Made by a program: the position numbers and the translations under genes. Of a stretch of DNA of 64,000 nt, positions 7,728 through 16,820 are shown one piece after another. Origin of the DNA: an uncultured Ruminiclostridium sp. Its GTDB lineage: Bacteria; Bacillota; Clostridia; Oscillospirales; Ruminococcaceae. Positions within the stretch are counted from its first letter, which is position 1. Each line of letters opens with the position of its first letter. The notes beneath the pieces are model-generated. The model was not told the DNA's origin. It did no database searches and was given only the letters and a program-made list of their open reading frames with translations. The DNA lies in assembly GCA_944388385.1 (NCBI GenBank), contig CALXIO010000010.1, positions 1 to 64,000 on the forward strand, given 5' to 3'.

Positions 7728-7756
7728 ATTTTAGCATAAGAATATCGATTTGTCAA
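7728..7756 (-). promoter_or_regulatory. Promoter of the radical SAM-yhhQ operon
   Basis: TTGACA (7751-7756), 17-bp spacer, TAAAAT (7728-7733). The predicted start near 7721 falls immediately before the first leader hairpin. Confidence 0.85.
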
Positions 7757-7770
7757 TATTTATTCTATTT

Positions 7771-10146
7771 TTATCCAAGCTCAGCTACAGTTACACCGGC
7801 TTCACCCTCACCGTATGCACCGTCACGGAAGCTCTTTACATGGGGATTTTTACGAAGGTAATTCTGTACAGCGGTACGCAAAGCACCTGTGCCCTTGCCG
7901 TGGATAATGGTTATAACACTGATACCGCTTACAAGACAGTTATCAATAAATCTGTCCACCTCAAATACACCCTCATCACCCAGCATGCCTCTTATATCAA
8001 GCTCCATTCCTGCCTTACGGGTTATCTTTCCGGAATATGCCTTGCCCTGCTTAGGCGGTTGCTTTTTAGGCTGCTCCTTCTTTTCCACAAGGCGGAGATT
8101 TTCAAGCTTGGTTTTGGTTTTCATGGAGCCTATCTGTACAAAGCAAACATTCTTCGCATCAGGAAGCCTTACAAGTGTACCCTCCTTGTCAAGATCAGCA
8201 AGCCTTACAGTATCTCCCACCTTTAAGGGTCTTGGCAGTACATAATGATCCAGCTTTTTCTGAGCAACAGGGTTTGCGGTTTCATACATACTGTTCACAG
8301 CAGAGTTCACCCGTGAACGAGCACCCTTTACCCTCTGGGAAAAGTCTGCGCTTTCCTTTTCATGGCGGAGCTTTTCAAGATCCTCCATAAGAAGATCTCC
8401 TTGAAAACGCACTTCCTCAATTATACTCTGAGCCTGTTGTCTTACAGCCTGTAATTCCTTTTCCTTATCCTGTTCAAGCTGTGTTCTTTCCTGTTCAAGT
8501 CTTGTTTTAAGCTCTTCTATTTTTCTTTCGTCCGCCTTTGCCTTGTCCTTTAGCCTATCAAGCTCAATACGGGATTTTTCAAGGACTTCAACTACCTCCT
8601 CAAAGCGCTTGTCCTCGTTGCTTACAAGCTCATTTGCTTCATCTATAATTTCAGCAGGAATACCGAGCTTTTGTGAAATCGCAAAGGCATTTGATTTACC
8701 GGGCATACCAACAATAAATCTGTAGGTGGGCTGTAATGTCTTTATATCAAACTCGCAGGAGGCATTTTCAACACCGTCTGTACGAATAGCATACATTTTT
8801 ACCTCCTGGTAATGGGTGGTAGCCATTACCTTACAGCCTCTTATTTGCATTTCATGAAGAATAGCCACCGCTAAGGCAGAGCCCTCCACAGGGTCGGTAC
8901 CTGAGCATAATTCATCAAGGAGTACAAGGGAATTTTCCCCGGCTGTTTTCATTATCCTTACTATGTTTGTAATATGGGATGAAAATGTAGACAGGCTTTG
9001 TTCAATGCTCTGTTCGTCACCTATATCAACATATACCCGGTCAAAAATTCCTATTTCGCTTTCATCCCCTGCAGGTATCATCATACCGCACATGGCCATA
9101 AGCACAAGAAGTCCGGCTGTCTTTAAGGATACAGTCTTACCGCCGGTATTAGGGCCTGTAACTATAAGGGAATTATATTCCTGACCGAGAGAAATTGATA
9201 TTGGTACAACCTTATCCTTATCAATAAGGGGGTGTCTTGCCTTGTTTAATTTAAATCCGGGAGTGTCCTTTATAACAGGGGTTACCGCCCTCATTAACGC
9301 ACCTAAATCCGCCTTTGCAAAGTAGGTTTCTATTATGATTATATTTTCATAGTCGGAAATAAGCTGACCGCTGAAAGCCCCTACGCTTTCGGACATTTCC
9401 TTTATTATTCTTTCTATTTCCTCTATTTCACGGGATTTTAAAAGCCTTATATCGTTGTTTGCTTCCACTACGCTCATAGGCTCAATAAAAAGTGTAGCCC
9501 CCGATGAGGAGGAATCATGCACAAGACCCTTAACCTCACTTCTGTACTCTGTTTTTACAGGCACAACAAATCTGCCGTCACGCATGGTAACGATATTTTC
9601 CTGTAAATACTTCTGGGTGGTTTTGCTTTTTATAAGCCTGTCTAATTCTTCTCTGACAGACATACTTTTTCTTCTTATCGCCCGTCTTATGGAAGCTAAT
9701 TCCGGGCTTGCGCTGTCGGATAATTCATCCTCTGATATAATAGAGTCGGTTATCTGCTTTTCAAGGTGCTTGTTTTCCCTCAGTCGCTCAAAATAAGGGG
9801 TAAGAGTTCCCCCGATATTTGCACACTGGGAAAACCAATCACAAAGTCCTGTTACCTCTCTTAATACCTGTCCGATATCCATAAGCTCACGAAGGGATAA
9901 GGAGGAGCCCTGGGCGGCTCTTTTTGTGCTGTCGGAAATATCCTTTATATCCCCGAATGAGGGTGTACCGAATTTTGCAGATAAGGTAAAGGCATCATCG
10001 GTTTTTTGTATTTCTTCTTTTACTATGTCAATATCAAAGCAGGGCTCGATTTTCAGTATTTCCTCCTTGCAGGCCTTTGAATGTGCCCTTGCCGCAAGTA
10101 AGGAAAGCACCTTATCAAGCTCTAATTTTCTATATTCTTTTTTCAT
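7771..10146 (-). CDS. mutS2: MutS2 endonuclease/ATPase
   Basis: 791 residues, the family's usual length. It lacks the MutS mismatch-recognition domain and starts with the core/clamp region. The Walker A motif GPNTGGKT is at 331-338, followed by the Walker B/signature region (LVLLDELCSGTDP). A long charged coiled coil covers about 520-610, and an Smr nuclease domain ends the protein (LDIRGM near 713, IHGKGTGALR near 750). Roles reported for MutS2 are suppression of homologous recombination and rescue of collided ribosomes. It is the last gene of the recO-era unit; GGAGG of its ribosome binding site lies within the end of recO. Confidence 0.96.
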   Translation of the reverse strand: MKKEYRKLELDKVLSLLAARAHSKACKEEILKIEPCFDIDIVKEEIQKTDDAFTLSAKFGTPSFGDIKDISDSTKRAAQGSSLSLRELMDIGQVLREVTGLCDWFSQCANIGGTLTPYFERLRENKHLEKQITDSIISEDELSDSASPELASIRRAIRRKSMSVREELDRLIKSKTTQKYLQENIVTMRDGRFVVPVKTEYRSEVKGLVHDSSSSGATLFIEPMSVVEANNDIRLLKSREIEEIERIIKEMSESVGAFSGQLISDYENIIIIETYFAKADLGALMRAVTPVIKDTPGFKLNKARHPLIDKDKVVPISISLGQEYNSLIVTGPNTGGKTVSLKTAGLLVLMAMCGMMIPAGDESEIGIFDRVYVDIGDEQSIEQSLSTFSSHITNIVRIMKTAGENSLVLLDELCSGTDPVEGSALAVAILHEMQIRGCKVMATTHYQEVKMYAIRTDGVENASCEFDIKTLQPTYRFIVGMPGKSNAFAISQKLGIPAEIIDEANELVSNEDKRFEEVVEVLEKSRIELDRLKDKAKADERKIEELKTRLEQERTQLEQDKEKELQAVRQQAQSIIEEVRFQGDLLMEDLEKLRHEKESADFSQRVKGARSRVNSAVNSMYETANPVAQKKLDHYVLPRPLKVGDTVRLADLDKEGTLVRLPDAKNVCFVQIGSMKTKTKLENLRLVEKKEQPKKQPPKQGKAYSGKITRKAGMELDIRGMLGDEGVFEVDRFIDNCLVSGISVITIIHGKGTGALRTAVQNYLRKNPHVKSFRDGAYGEGEAGVTVAELG

Positions 10147-10934
10147 TTTTCCTCCGGAGTAAATGCAGTTATGCTTTTATAATAGGTAAGTGTGTCAAAG
10201 CCTCTGCCTAACTGTGTAAGTAAATAATATTCACTTATGGCGCCGAATACATTAAGGGACTGCTGTGAAATGGTGAAGGAATACATTTTATTGACATCCG
10301 AATATGCCACATAGCGAAGGGTGTGTAAAACAGTAGGTGTCATTAAAAAGATATAGTCCTCATAGGATGAGGGGGATTCCTCATAGCAGTCTGAGCATAT
10401 AATAGAGCCTGTTTTAGGAAGAAAGTACATTTCATCACTTTGATAACAGGCACATTCTCTGCAGGCCCTCAGATCCGGCATAAAGCCTATATGGGTAATA
10501 AAGCGAAATTCAAATACCGCCTTGATAAAATCAAGAGCCAGCTTGCCCTTAGCAAGCTGAAAAAAGGTCATACATACAAAGCGTAATATATCGCTGTGAT
10601 CCTCCTCAGATGTGGTACAGTAGCGTATAACCTCAGAAAAATAAACCGCCAAGGATAAGGCTTCTATTGAGGAAGACAGATTATGAAAGGAGCAGATAGG
10701 CTCACCGCTGTTTATGGTATATCTGCCCTTGTTTTTACTTAAGGTGAACTGTGAATAGGTATATAATGAGGATATGCCGGCATTTTTACTGCCTAATTTT
10801 TTAGCACCGTGGGAGGTAACCTCTATAAGCCCCAGCTTATCTGTAAGTATATCAAGAAAGCAGTTATTTTCCCCTACAGTTCTTTGACCTATCACAACGC
10901 CATTAAGGGTAATAAGATGTGAGGTACCGGTCAT
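10143..10934 (-). CDS. recO: DNA repair protein RecO
   Basis: 263 residues. An N-terminal OB-fold segment precedes a helical domain with four zinc-ligand cysteines (CRECAC near 158-163 and CSDC near 180-183). RecO loads RecA onto SSB-coated single strands in the RecFOR pathway. It overlaps mutS2 by 4 bp and follows era by overlap, the standard Firmicute order. Confidence 0.93.
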   Translation of the reverse strand: MTGTSHLITLNGVVIGQRTVGENNCFLDILTDKLGLIEVTSHGAKKLGSKNAGISSLYTYSQFTLSKNKGRYTINSGEPICSFHNLSSSIEALSLAVYFSEVIRYCTTSEEDHSDILRFVCMTFFQLAKGKLALDFIKAVFEFRFITHIGFMPDLRACRECACYQSDEMYFLPKTGSIICSDCYEESPSSYEDYIFLMTPTVLHTLRYVAYSDVNKMYSFTISQQSLNVFGAISEYYLLTQLGRGFDTLTYYKSITAFTPEEK

Positions 10935-11836
10935 TATTCTGCCTTCAGTCCGAAATCTGCAATAGCGGATTCCTTATTGCGCCAGTCTTCCTTTACCTTT
11001 ACCCATATCTGAAGATTTACCTTGCAATCAAAATAATCCTCAATATCCGCCCTTGCCATAGAGCCTATTTTTTTAAGCATAGCACCCTGCTTTCCTATAA
11101 TCATGCCCTTGTGGGTGGCCTTTTCGCAGACTATTACCACACCGAGATCCACTATCTCTGTGCCGTCGGATTTTTTCCTTGTTTCCATGGATTCCACATA
11201 AACCGCAACACCATGGGGAATTTCCTCCTGCATTGTGCGTAATATCTTTTCTCTCACAAGCTCAGACAGCCAAACCTTTTCGGTCTGGTCGGTGGGTAGG
11301 TCATCATCAAAATAATGGGGAGATTCCTTTGCGTATCCGCTTAAAGCAGGCATAATCATTTCTGTATTTATGCGGTTTTTAACGCTTATGGGAATTATCT
11401 CCTTGAAATTATATATGTCATTATACTCTGTTATTATCTTTAAAACAGAGGACTTGTCCTTTAATAAATCCACCTTGTTTATTAAAAGAATAACATCGGT
11501 TTTGCTGTTCTTAAAGTTCTCTATAAGGTTTAATTCTATAGGGGAAATTTTCTTTGTGGCATCCACCATAAGAATAATAACATCCACATCGGTAATGCTT
11601 TCACGAATAGACTTTACCATCTGATCCGAAAGCTTATTTCTTGCTTTGTGCATACCGGGGGTATCTATGAACACATACTGAGTTTCCCCTTGTGTCAGCA
11701 CACCGTTTATTCTTGTACGGGTGGTCTGGGGCTTTTCGCTGACTATTGCTACCTTTTCCCCCACAAGTAAATTAGTAAGGGAGGATTTTCCTGCATTGGG
11801 TCTGCCTGTTATGGCAATAAAAGCTGATTTTGTCAT
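10934..11836 (-). CDS. era: GTPase Era
   Basis: 300 residues. G1 is GRPNAGKSS (11-19), G3 DTPG near 59, G4 NKVD near 120; the C-terminal KH domain contains the GMIIGKQGAMLKKIG signature. Era binds the 3' end of 16S rRNA and aids small-subunit maturation, a function shared with ybeY two genes upstream. It is tightly packed between dgkA and recO. Confidence 0.97.
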   Translation of the reverse strand: MTKSAFIAITGRPNAGKSSLTNLLVGEKVAIVSEKPQTTRTRINGVLTQGETQYVFIDTPGMHKARNKLSDQMVKSIRESITDVDVIILMVDATKKISPIELNLIENFKNSKTDVILLINKVDLLKDKSSVLKIITEYNDIYNFKEIIPISVKNRINTEMIMPALSGYAKESPHYFDDDLPTDQTEKVWLSELVREKILRTMQEEIPHGVAVYVESMETRKKSDGTEIVDLGVVIVCEKATHKGMIIGKQGAMLKKIGSMARADIEDYFDCKVNLQIWVKVKEDWRNKESAIADFGLKAE

Positions 11837-12319
11837 TTATTTCATCTTTCCTTTTATATTTCTCTTTTTTCCTTTGGTAATAAACAGATAGGACAGCACT
11901 ATATAGGTTAAAAGAAGTGCAAGATTTCCTATATCATAGAAAAAGAATTTAAATATCTCATACAGCACATCAGGGTCACCAAAAAGTATAACCGCTATTA
12001 CAACAGATGATATAGCAGATAAGAATACCGCACCGGCGGCCACATCCTTGCCTATTTTGGCAAGGGGCGAATATCCCGGGGACAGCTTATCTATAACCAC
12101 CTCAATAGCGGTATTCAGCATTTCGGTACATATAACCATAAGGCAGGTAAGTATAAGCAAAATATACTCTGCCTTTGTAAGCTCATAAAATTGTGCTATA
12201 AAAAGAACAAACAAGGTGGCTACTATGTGTATACGCATATTGGTTTCATGAATTACACAGAACTTAATGCCCCTTGCGGCAAACTTAAAGCTGTTTGCCA
12301 GCTTTTTAAGCAGTTTCAT
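11837..12319 (-). CDS. dgkA: Diacylglycerol/undecaprenol kinase family membrane protein
   Basis: 160 residues, slightly longer than typical DgkA because of an extra C-terminal membrane segment and basic tail. The core has the ARGIKFCVIHETNMRIH N-terminal block and the EMLNTAIEVVID catalytic helix, with three membrane helices. In Firmicutes this enzyme phosphorylates undecaprenol for cell-wall lipid recycling. Its position between ybeY and era is the conserved one. Confidence 0.93.
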   Translation of the reverse strand: MKLLKKLANSFKFAARGIKFCVIHETNMRIHIVATLFVLFIAQFYELTKAEYILLILTCLMVICTEMLNTAIEVVIDKLSPGYSPLAKIGKDVAAGAVFLSAISSVVIAVILFGDPDVLYEIFKFFFYDIGNLALLLTYIVLSYLFITKGKKRNIKGKMK

Positions 12320-12321
12320 AA

Positions 12322-12801
12322 TTACTCCCTTGTGATATTGAGCTTTCCTAAAATTCTGTCCTGAAGCTCAAGCATTACCTTTTCACCTCTGGGGTCATCC
12401 TCATGGTCATAGCCAAGTAAATGAAGGGATGAGTGGGTTGCTAAAAATCCCACCTCACGCATAAGTGAATGACCGTACTCTATAGCCTGGGCATGAGCCT
12501 TTTCCATGGAAATTACTATATCCCCCAGCATATAAGCGCCGTTTTCAGGGTTTATATCATAATCATCATAAGCCCCTAAGGGGAAGGAAATTACATCGGT
12601 TACCTTGTTTTTATCCCTATATTCCTTATTAAGTCTTTTTATACGCTCGTTGTCCACAAGGGTAACAGATACCTCTGCCTTATCCCCGTCAAACTCTGTT
12701 TCAATGAGTGTTTGCTGAACGCACTTGCGTATAATAGTACGAAGTCCCTTAGGTACTTCTATAGCCTTCTGATTATTTCTGAAAGACATATAAACTCTCA
12801 T
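12322..12801 (-). CDS. ybeY: Endoribonuclease YbeY
   Basis: 159 residues. The zinc-binding motif HSSLHLLGYDH puts the three histidines at 123, 127 and 133. The DNERIKRLNKEYRDKNKVTDV block is also typical. YbeY takes part in rRNA 3'-end maturation and ribosome quality control. It lies directly after phoH (12-bp gap). Confidence 0.97.
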   Translation of the reverse strand: MRVYMSFRNNQKAIEVPKGLRTIIRKCVQQTLIETEFDGDKAEVSVTLVDNERIKRLNKEYRDKNKVTDVISFPLGAYDDYDINPENGAYMLGDIVISMEKAHAQAIEYGHSLMREVGFLATHSSLHLLGYDHEDDPRGEKVMLELQDRILGKLNITRE

Positions 12802-12813
12802 ATTTATTCTCCC

Positions 12814-13776
12814 TTAGCCCTTTGAATTATTCCTGTAATTTTCGTACGCCTTAACTATATCCTGTACAAGTCTGTGACGCACAACATCCTTTTCCGAAAA
12901 ACGGTTTATAGCAATACCGTCAATGTTTTTAAGTATCCTTGTGGCTTCCACAAGTCCTGAACGCTTTGAATCCGGCAGGTCTATCTGGGTAACGTCGCCG
13001 GTAATAACCATTTTACTGTTAAAGCCAAGTCGGGTAAGAAACATCTTCATCTGCTCAGGCGTGGTATTCTGTGCCTCATCAAGGATTATAAAGCTGTCAT
13101 CAAGGGTTCGTCCTCTCATGTAAGCAAGAGGTGCCACCTCAATAACCCCTCTTTCCATGTTCCTCTGAAACATTTCTGAGCCCATCATATCAAAAAGTGC
13201 ATCGTAAAGAGGTCTTAAATAGGGGTCAACCTTGTTCTGAAGATCACCGGGTAAAAATCCCAGCTTTTCTCCTGCCTCAACAGCAGGACGGGTAAGAATT
13301 ATCCTTTGTACCTCGTGATTTTTAAATGCCCTTACCGCAAGAGCCACCGCAAGGTAGGTTTTACCTGTACCGGCAGGACCTACACCGAAGGTAATGGTAT
13401 TTTTCTTTATGCTTTCGCAGTATTTACTCTGACCTACGGTTTTGGGCTTTATGGGCTTTCCTGTGTGGCTTACACAGATACAGGCATTACTGAGGCTGTC
13501 TAATTCCTTCCCCTCGCCGTCATTGGCCATTGAAATAGCATATCTTACATTCTGGTCGGTTATCTGCTCACCCTTGGCAAGCATACCCTTTAAAAGCTCC
13601 ATAACCTCAGATGCCTTATCCACAGCAGTTTCCTCGCCTTTTATCTTTATAAGTCCGTCACGGCTGTATATGGATACCTTATATTCCTTCTGGATTATGT
13701 TTATATTCTCGTCGAAATCTCCGAACAAAGCATGAAGATCACTCAGTTCGGCAACAGATATTGCTTTTTCTGTCAT
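12814..13776 (-). CDS. phoH: PhoH family ATPase
   Basis: 320 residues. An N-terminal KH-like region (about 20-70) precedes the nucleotide-binding domain: Walker A GPAGTGKT (133-140), RPAVEAGE, and Walker B FIILDEAQN near 229. PhoH proteins are predicted RNA-linked ATPases/helicases, fitting the ybeY-era neighbourhood. It is first in its transcription unit, with its own promoter. Confidence 0.95.
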   Translation of the reverse strand: MTEKAISVAELSDLHALFGDFDENINIIQKEYKVSIYSRDGLIKIKGEETAVDKASEVMELLKGMLAKGEQITDQNVRYAISMANDGEGKELDSLSNACICVSHTGKPIKPKTVGQSKYCESIKKNTITFGVGPAGTGKTYLAVALAVRAFKNHEVQRIILTRPAVEAGEKLGFLPGDLQNKVDPYLRPLYDALFDMMGSEMFQRNMERGVIEVAPLAYMRGRTLDDSFIILDEAQNTTPEQMKMFLTRLGFNSKMVITGDVTQIDLPDSKRSGLVEATRILKNIDGIAINRFSEKDVVRHRLVQDIVKAYENYRNNSKG

Positions 13777-13824
13777 TTAGCGTTTCCTTTCAGATTTATG
13801 TGCTATACGCAATTATTCTATTTT

Positions 13825-13853
13825 AGTATAACACAAAAATCTGTTATTTTCAA
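13825..13853 (-). promoter_or_regulatory. Promoter of the phoH-ybeY-dgkA-era-recO-mutS2 operon
   Basis: TTGAAA (13848-13853), 17-bp spacer, TATACT (13825-13830). It lies right at the 3' end of yqfD and would uncouple housekeeping expression from the sporulation genes upstream. Confidence 0.75.
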
Positions 13854-13857
13854 TATG

Positions 13858-15057
13858 TCAGGAAAAATAAGTTACCGGTTCTTTAACTCCTATTTGCTTT
13901 TGAACGGTAAATTTTACTTCGGCGGTGATTTTATCGTCATCACTTGAAATTTTTGGGGTTACTTCTATTATTTTACAGTCAGATAAAAAATTATCCTTAT
14001 AGTCGGTTATCTGTTTATTAAGCTGATTTATAAGGTCATGTTCTGTATAGGTAATTGTTCTTTCCTCACAGACTGTATATATTCCCTCTTTATATGAAAA
14101 CGGGGTATCAAGACCGAAAAGCTTTATAGGATAAATATCCTCCCTGTAGGTAAAATCAGGAATACTGTCGCTGTCAAAGTTATCCCCCGGTAGGGGTAAT
14201 GAATATCCGCTTAGCATAAAATATGTGCTTTTATATATTTTATCTGTTGGGATTGTTTTAGTCTGTGTTTTATAGGCGGTGAATATCTCGGTAATTTCGC
14301 ATTGGGCGGTAATTTCCGCATTGGAATGAACATAAATAATATGTCCCCCGTTATCGTCTATTGCACCTCCCACTAAAAGCTGACCCTTATGTATGCCGTT
14401 TCCCACAGCAGAATAAAATGTACCTCTCTTTATTTTCGCATCAACTATAAAGCCGTCCACATCCGATACTATATTGCAGGGCTCATCATAGGCTATAGGC
14501 TCATTTATTTCAGGGGCGGATATTTCGGACACCTCTATTCTTACTGTACTTCCGTGACGCTGTACAGAAGCCCATGATAAGCTATCCAGCTCCTGCATAA
14601 GTATATACTTTGCGCCGTTTGTATCAAATCCGAAACGATATGCCCCCGGCATTATGCCATAGTCCGCCATTATTCTGAGAATTTCTCCGTCTGATATTGT
14701 TGTATTTCCTATTATCTCAATATTCCATATAAACTGGGATAATATAAGAAAAACAAGGGCACAGGCAAAGCCTCCTGTAATAAGTCCTATTCTGTGACTT
14801 AATTCCCTTGCTTTAAAATATATTCCTTCCCTTTTTATTATCCTCATGGATACTCCGTATTTTTTAGCTTCCCTTCTTACATGGGGATAATAAAATACTC
14901 CCACCTTGGCTGTTATAAGGGATTTTTCACTTCTTATATCATATACCCTGATACCCTCATCATACAGCCTTGATACCAGCTCTTCAAAAAATCCACCGAA
15001 GGCCTTGAATTTTACAGCCCCTGCTAAATTTCTTTTACCTGTACGCCTTTTCTTCAT
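13858..15057 (-). CDS. yqfD: Sporulation protein YqfD
   Basis: 399 residues. A cytoplasmic basic N-terminus is followed by one membrane helix (about 94-115) and a large extracytoplasmic domain with GNTTISDGEILRI and the SWASVQRHGSTVRIEV block typical of the YqfD/stage IV family. It is a sigma-E-controlled sporulation protein in Bacillus whose precise function is undefined. The start overlaps the yqfC stop by 1 bp. Confidence 0.93.
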   Translation of the reverse strand: MKKRRTGKRNLAGAVKFKAFGGFFEELVSRLYDEGIRVYDIRSEKSLITAKVGVFYYPHVRREAKKYGVSMRIIKREGIYFKARELSHRIGLITGGFACALVFLILSQFIWNIEIIGNTTISDGEILRIMADYGIMPGAYRFGFDTNGAKYILMQELDSLSWASVQRHGSTVRIEVSEISAPEINEPIAYDEPCNIVSDVDGFIVDAKIKRGTFYSAVGNGIHKGQLLVGGAIDDNGGHIIYVHSNAEITAQCEITEIFTAYKTQTKTIPTDKIYKSTYFMLSGYSLPLPGDNFDSDSIPDFTYREDIYPIKLFGLDTPFSYKEGIYTVCEERTITYTEHDLINQLNKQITDYKDNFLSDCKIIEVTPKISSDDDKITAEVKFTVQKQIGVKEPVTYFS

Positions 15058-15326
15058 TATTCTTCCCTTTCCTCAAATGTTACAGAATGAATTTTGCCGT
15101 ATATCATTACGCTGTCATAGGCATAGTTTTTCATACTGAGTTCAAGGCCTGTTATCACAATATTGTTTTTGGCAAGCACAAGCTCAATTAGATCATCCTC
15201 AAACCGCTTAACCTTAATACAATGCTCCACAGACAGCCTTGTATCATCATCTACGCTTATATATGAATGGCGCCGTACAAATGACCTTGATCTTTCAAAA
15301 AGACTTGCAAGCTTATTTACATTCAT
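15057..15326 (-). CDS. yqfC: Sporulation protein YqfC (YabP/YqfC family)
   Basis: 89 residues, the family size. It has the conserved LSVEHCIKVKRFEDDLIEL segment and the C-terminal block with ITGLELSMKNYAYDSVMIYG. It forms a two-gene sporulation unit with yqfD and is divergent from ylbJ, another sigma-E-type gene. Confidence 0.92.
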   Translation of the reverse strand: MNVNKLASLFERSRSFVRRHSYISVDDDTRLSVEHCIKVKRFEDDLIELVLAKNNIVITGLELSMKNYAYDSVMIYGKIHSVTFEEREE

Positions 15327-15342
15327 TTTTTCTCACTCCCTT

Positions 15343-15350
15343 CATATAAT
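15343..15350 (+). promoter_or_regulatory. Possible sigma-E-type -10 element for ylbJ
   Basis: CATATAAT resembles the sigma-E -10 consensus CATACAAT, about 40 bp before the ylbJ start; a poor TTCATTT lies about 14 bp further upstream. ylbJ is a sigma-E gene in Bacillus, so the match is plausible but weak. Confidence 0.35.
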
Positions 15351-15389
15351 CTATATGCAAGTACATTTACGATTAGAAAAGAGAAATTT

Positions 15390-16466
15390 ATGAAATATGC
15401 AGTAAAACGAACAGTAAAACAGCTTATTGCCCTTTTAATTTGCTTTATGGCAGGGTATCTTCTGATTATAGAAAATAAATCCGTTTCCGATACAGTAAAA
15501 AGCTCCATAGAGGTATGCCTTGAGGTGCTTATACCCTCCATGTGCGGATTTATGATATTATCCACCTTTATTTTAAAAAGCAAAATTATAACCTGTCTTT
15601 TAAAGCCTTTGGAAAAATTCCTTATAAAGACAGGACTTAACAGCGAAATTCTGACGGCATTTATTTTAAGCCAGATCGGAGGTTATCCTGTTGGGGTAAA
15701 GCTATGTAATGAGCTTATATTATCAGGATATAAGGAAAGCTACATAAAAAGGCTGCTATACCCCATGTATGCCTCCGGTCCTGCCTTTGTAACCGGTATT
15801 GCAGGTATGCTTATATATAACAGCACAATGGCAGGAATGATAATATTTATGTCCTATCTTATTTCAAATGTGATTATAATGCTTTTGTTTTCACTTAAAT
15901 ATAAAAATGAATGTAAGCCTTTGGGAATAGCAATTAAAAGCGATTTGTCCCCGGCGGTAGTAAATTACAGTGTCATATCCTCATTTAAAGCACTTTTTGT
16001 GGTGTGCAGTTATGTTATAGCCTTTAATATAGGAATAAGGCTTGTGTGTTCGGTTTTACCTCATGATATAGTAAACGCTCAATGGATGGGATATTTAAAG
16101 GCATTTGTTGAAATAAGCAACGTTAAGGCCTTTTTACCGGGAACGCCTCTTTTTGTTACCGCATTTTTTATATCCTTTGGGGGGATTTGTGTAATATTTC
16201 AGATTTTTTCATTAGCGAAGTTAAGACTTAACATTAAGAAATTTATAGGTATGAGAATATTCACATCCTTATTATCAACCTTGATATGTTATATAGCTGA
16301 AATAATAACCGGCTTTGAATATTCCGCCCAGACAGCGGTAATGTATCCGGCTTTTGTACCACAGAATATTCCTGTTTTGCTATGTCTTACCATAATGTCG
16401 GGGTTTCTAATGAAAGAATCTGAAAAAATTTATAAAAATAATAAAAATTTTTTCAAAAAAGTATAG
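15390..16466 (+). CDS. ylbJ: Sporulation integral membrane protein YlbJ-like
   Basis: 358 residues with about nine hydrophobic segments. It resembles the YlbJ/spore-maturation family with gate-like repeats (SQIGGYPVGVKLCNEL near 98-113 and the related SFGGICVIFQI in the second half). In Bacillus YlbJ is a sigma-E product needed for spore formation; its transport substrate is not established. The ribosome binding site is weak (AGAAAAGAG). Divergent from yqfC-yqfD, so sporulation genes flank the intergenic region on both sides. Confidence 0.85.
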   Translation: MKYAVKRTVKQLIALLICFMAGYLLIIENKSVSDTVKSSIEVCLEVLIPSMCGFMILSTFILKSKIITCLLKPLEKFLIKTGLNSEILTAFILSQIGGYPVGVKLCNELILSGYKESYIKRLLYPMYASGPAFVTGIAGMLIYNSTMAGMIIFMSYLISNVIIMLLFSLKYKNECKPLGIAIKSDLSPAVVNYSVISSFKALFVVCSYVIAFNIGIRLVCSVLPHDIVNAQWMGYLKAFVEISNVKAFLPGTPLFVTAFFISFGGICVIFQIFSLAKLRLNIKKFIGMRIFTSLLSTLICYIAEIITGFEYSAQTAVMYPAFVPQNIPVLLCLTIMSGFLMKESEKIYKNNKNFFKKV

Positions 16467-16486
16467 ATTTTATGAAAATAATATGC

Positions 16487-16492
16487 TATAAT
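16487..16492 (+). promoter_or_regulatory. Extended -10 promoter for the four-cysteine mini-protein
   Basis: TATAAT preceded by TGC, an extended -10, 66 bp before the start codon. No good -35 is present. Confidence 0.5.
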
Positions 16493-16557
16493 GAATATGC
16501 AAAAGCGAAATTTATGACAATCGCTTATGAGGTAATATAATTTGGTGGTGAATTACA

Positions 16558-16770
16558 ATGAAGAAAAAGTTATTTGGTAATAATATCAAGCCCTCATGTA
16601 AATATTGTGAGCTTGGCAAGCCTTTAGGTGAAGATAAGATCGAATGTTCAAAGTTTGGAGTAGTTAAAACCTACGACTCCTGCAAGAAGTTTGTTTATTC
16701 TCCTCTTAAGAGAATTCCCAAGAAGGAAATTCAGCTTGCTAATTCTGATGTAAATAATATTGATTTCTGA
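16558..16770 (+). CDS. Four-cysteine mini-protein of unknown function
   Basis: 70 residues, basic. Cysteines are at 14, 17, 30 and 42 (CKYC, then IEC and DSC), which could form a small zinc ribbon. A basic patch PLKRIPKK follows. GGTGGTGA precedes the ATG; a strong terminator lies about 50 bp after the stop, so it is a single-gene unit. I do not recognise a named family. RBS, promoter and terminator all support a real gene. Confidence 0.75.
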   Translation: MKKKLFGNNIKPSCKYCELGKPLGEDKIECSKFGVVKTYDSCKKFVYSPLKRIPKKEIQLANSDVNNIDF

Positions 16771-16820
16771 TGAATTAAGTTAATTTTGTTGTATCAAGCA
16801 TGAAAATTATGTTATTTCTT

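Noticed and set aside
7621-7728. Outer TATCCTT/AAGGATA pairing enclosing the queuosine-operon leader
   Set aside because: The upstream arm overlaps the -10 element and the expected transcription start, so it would not be transcribed.
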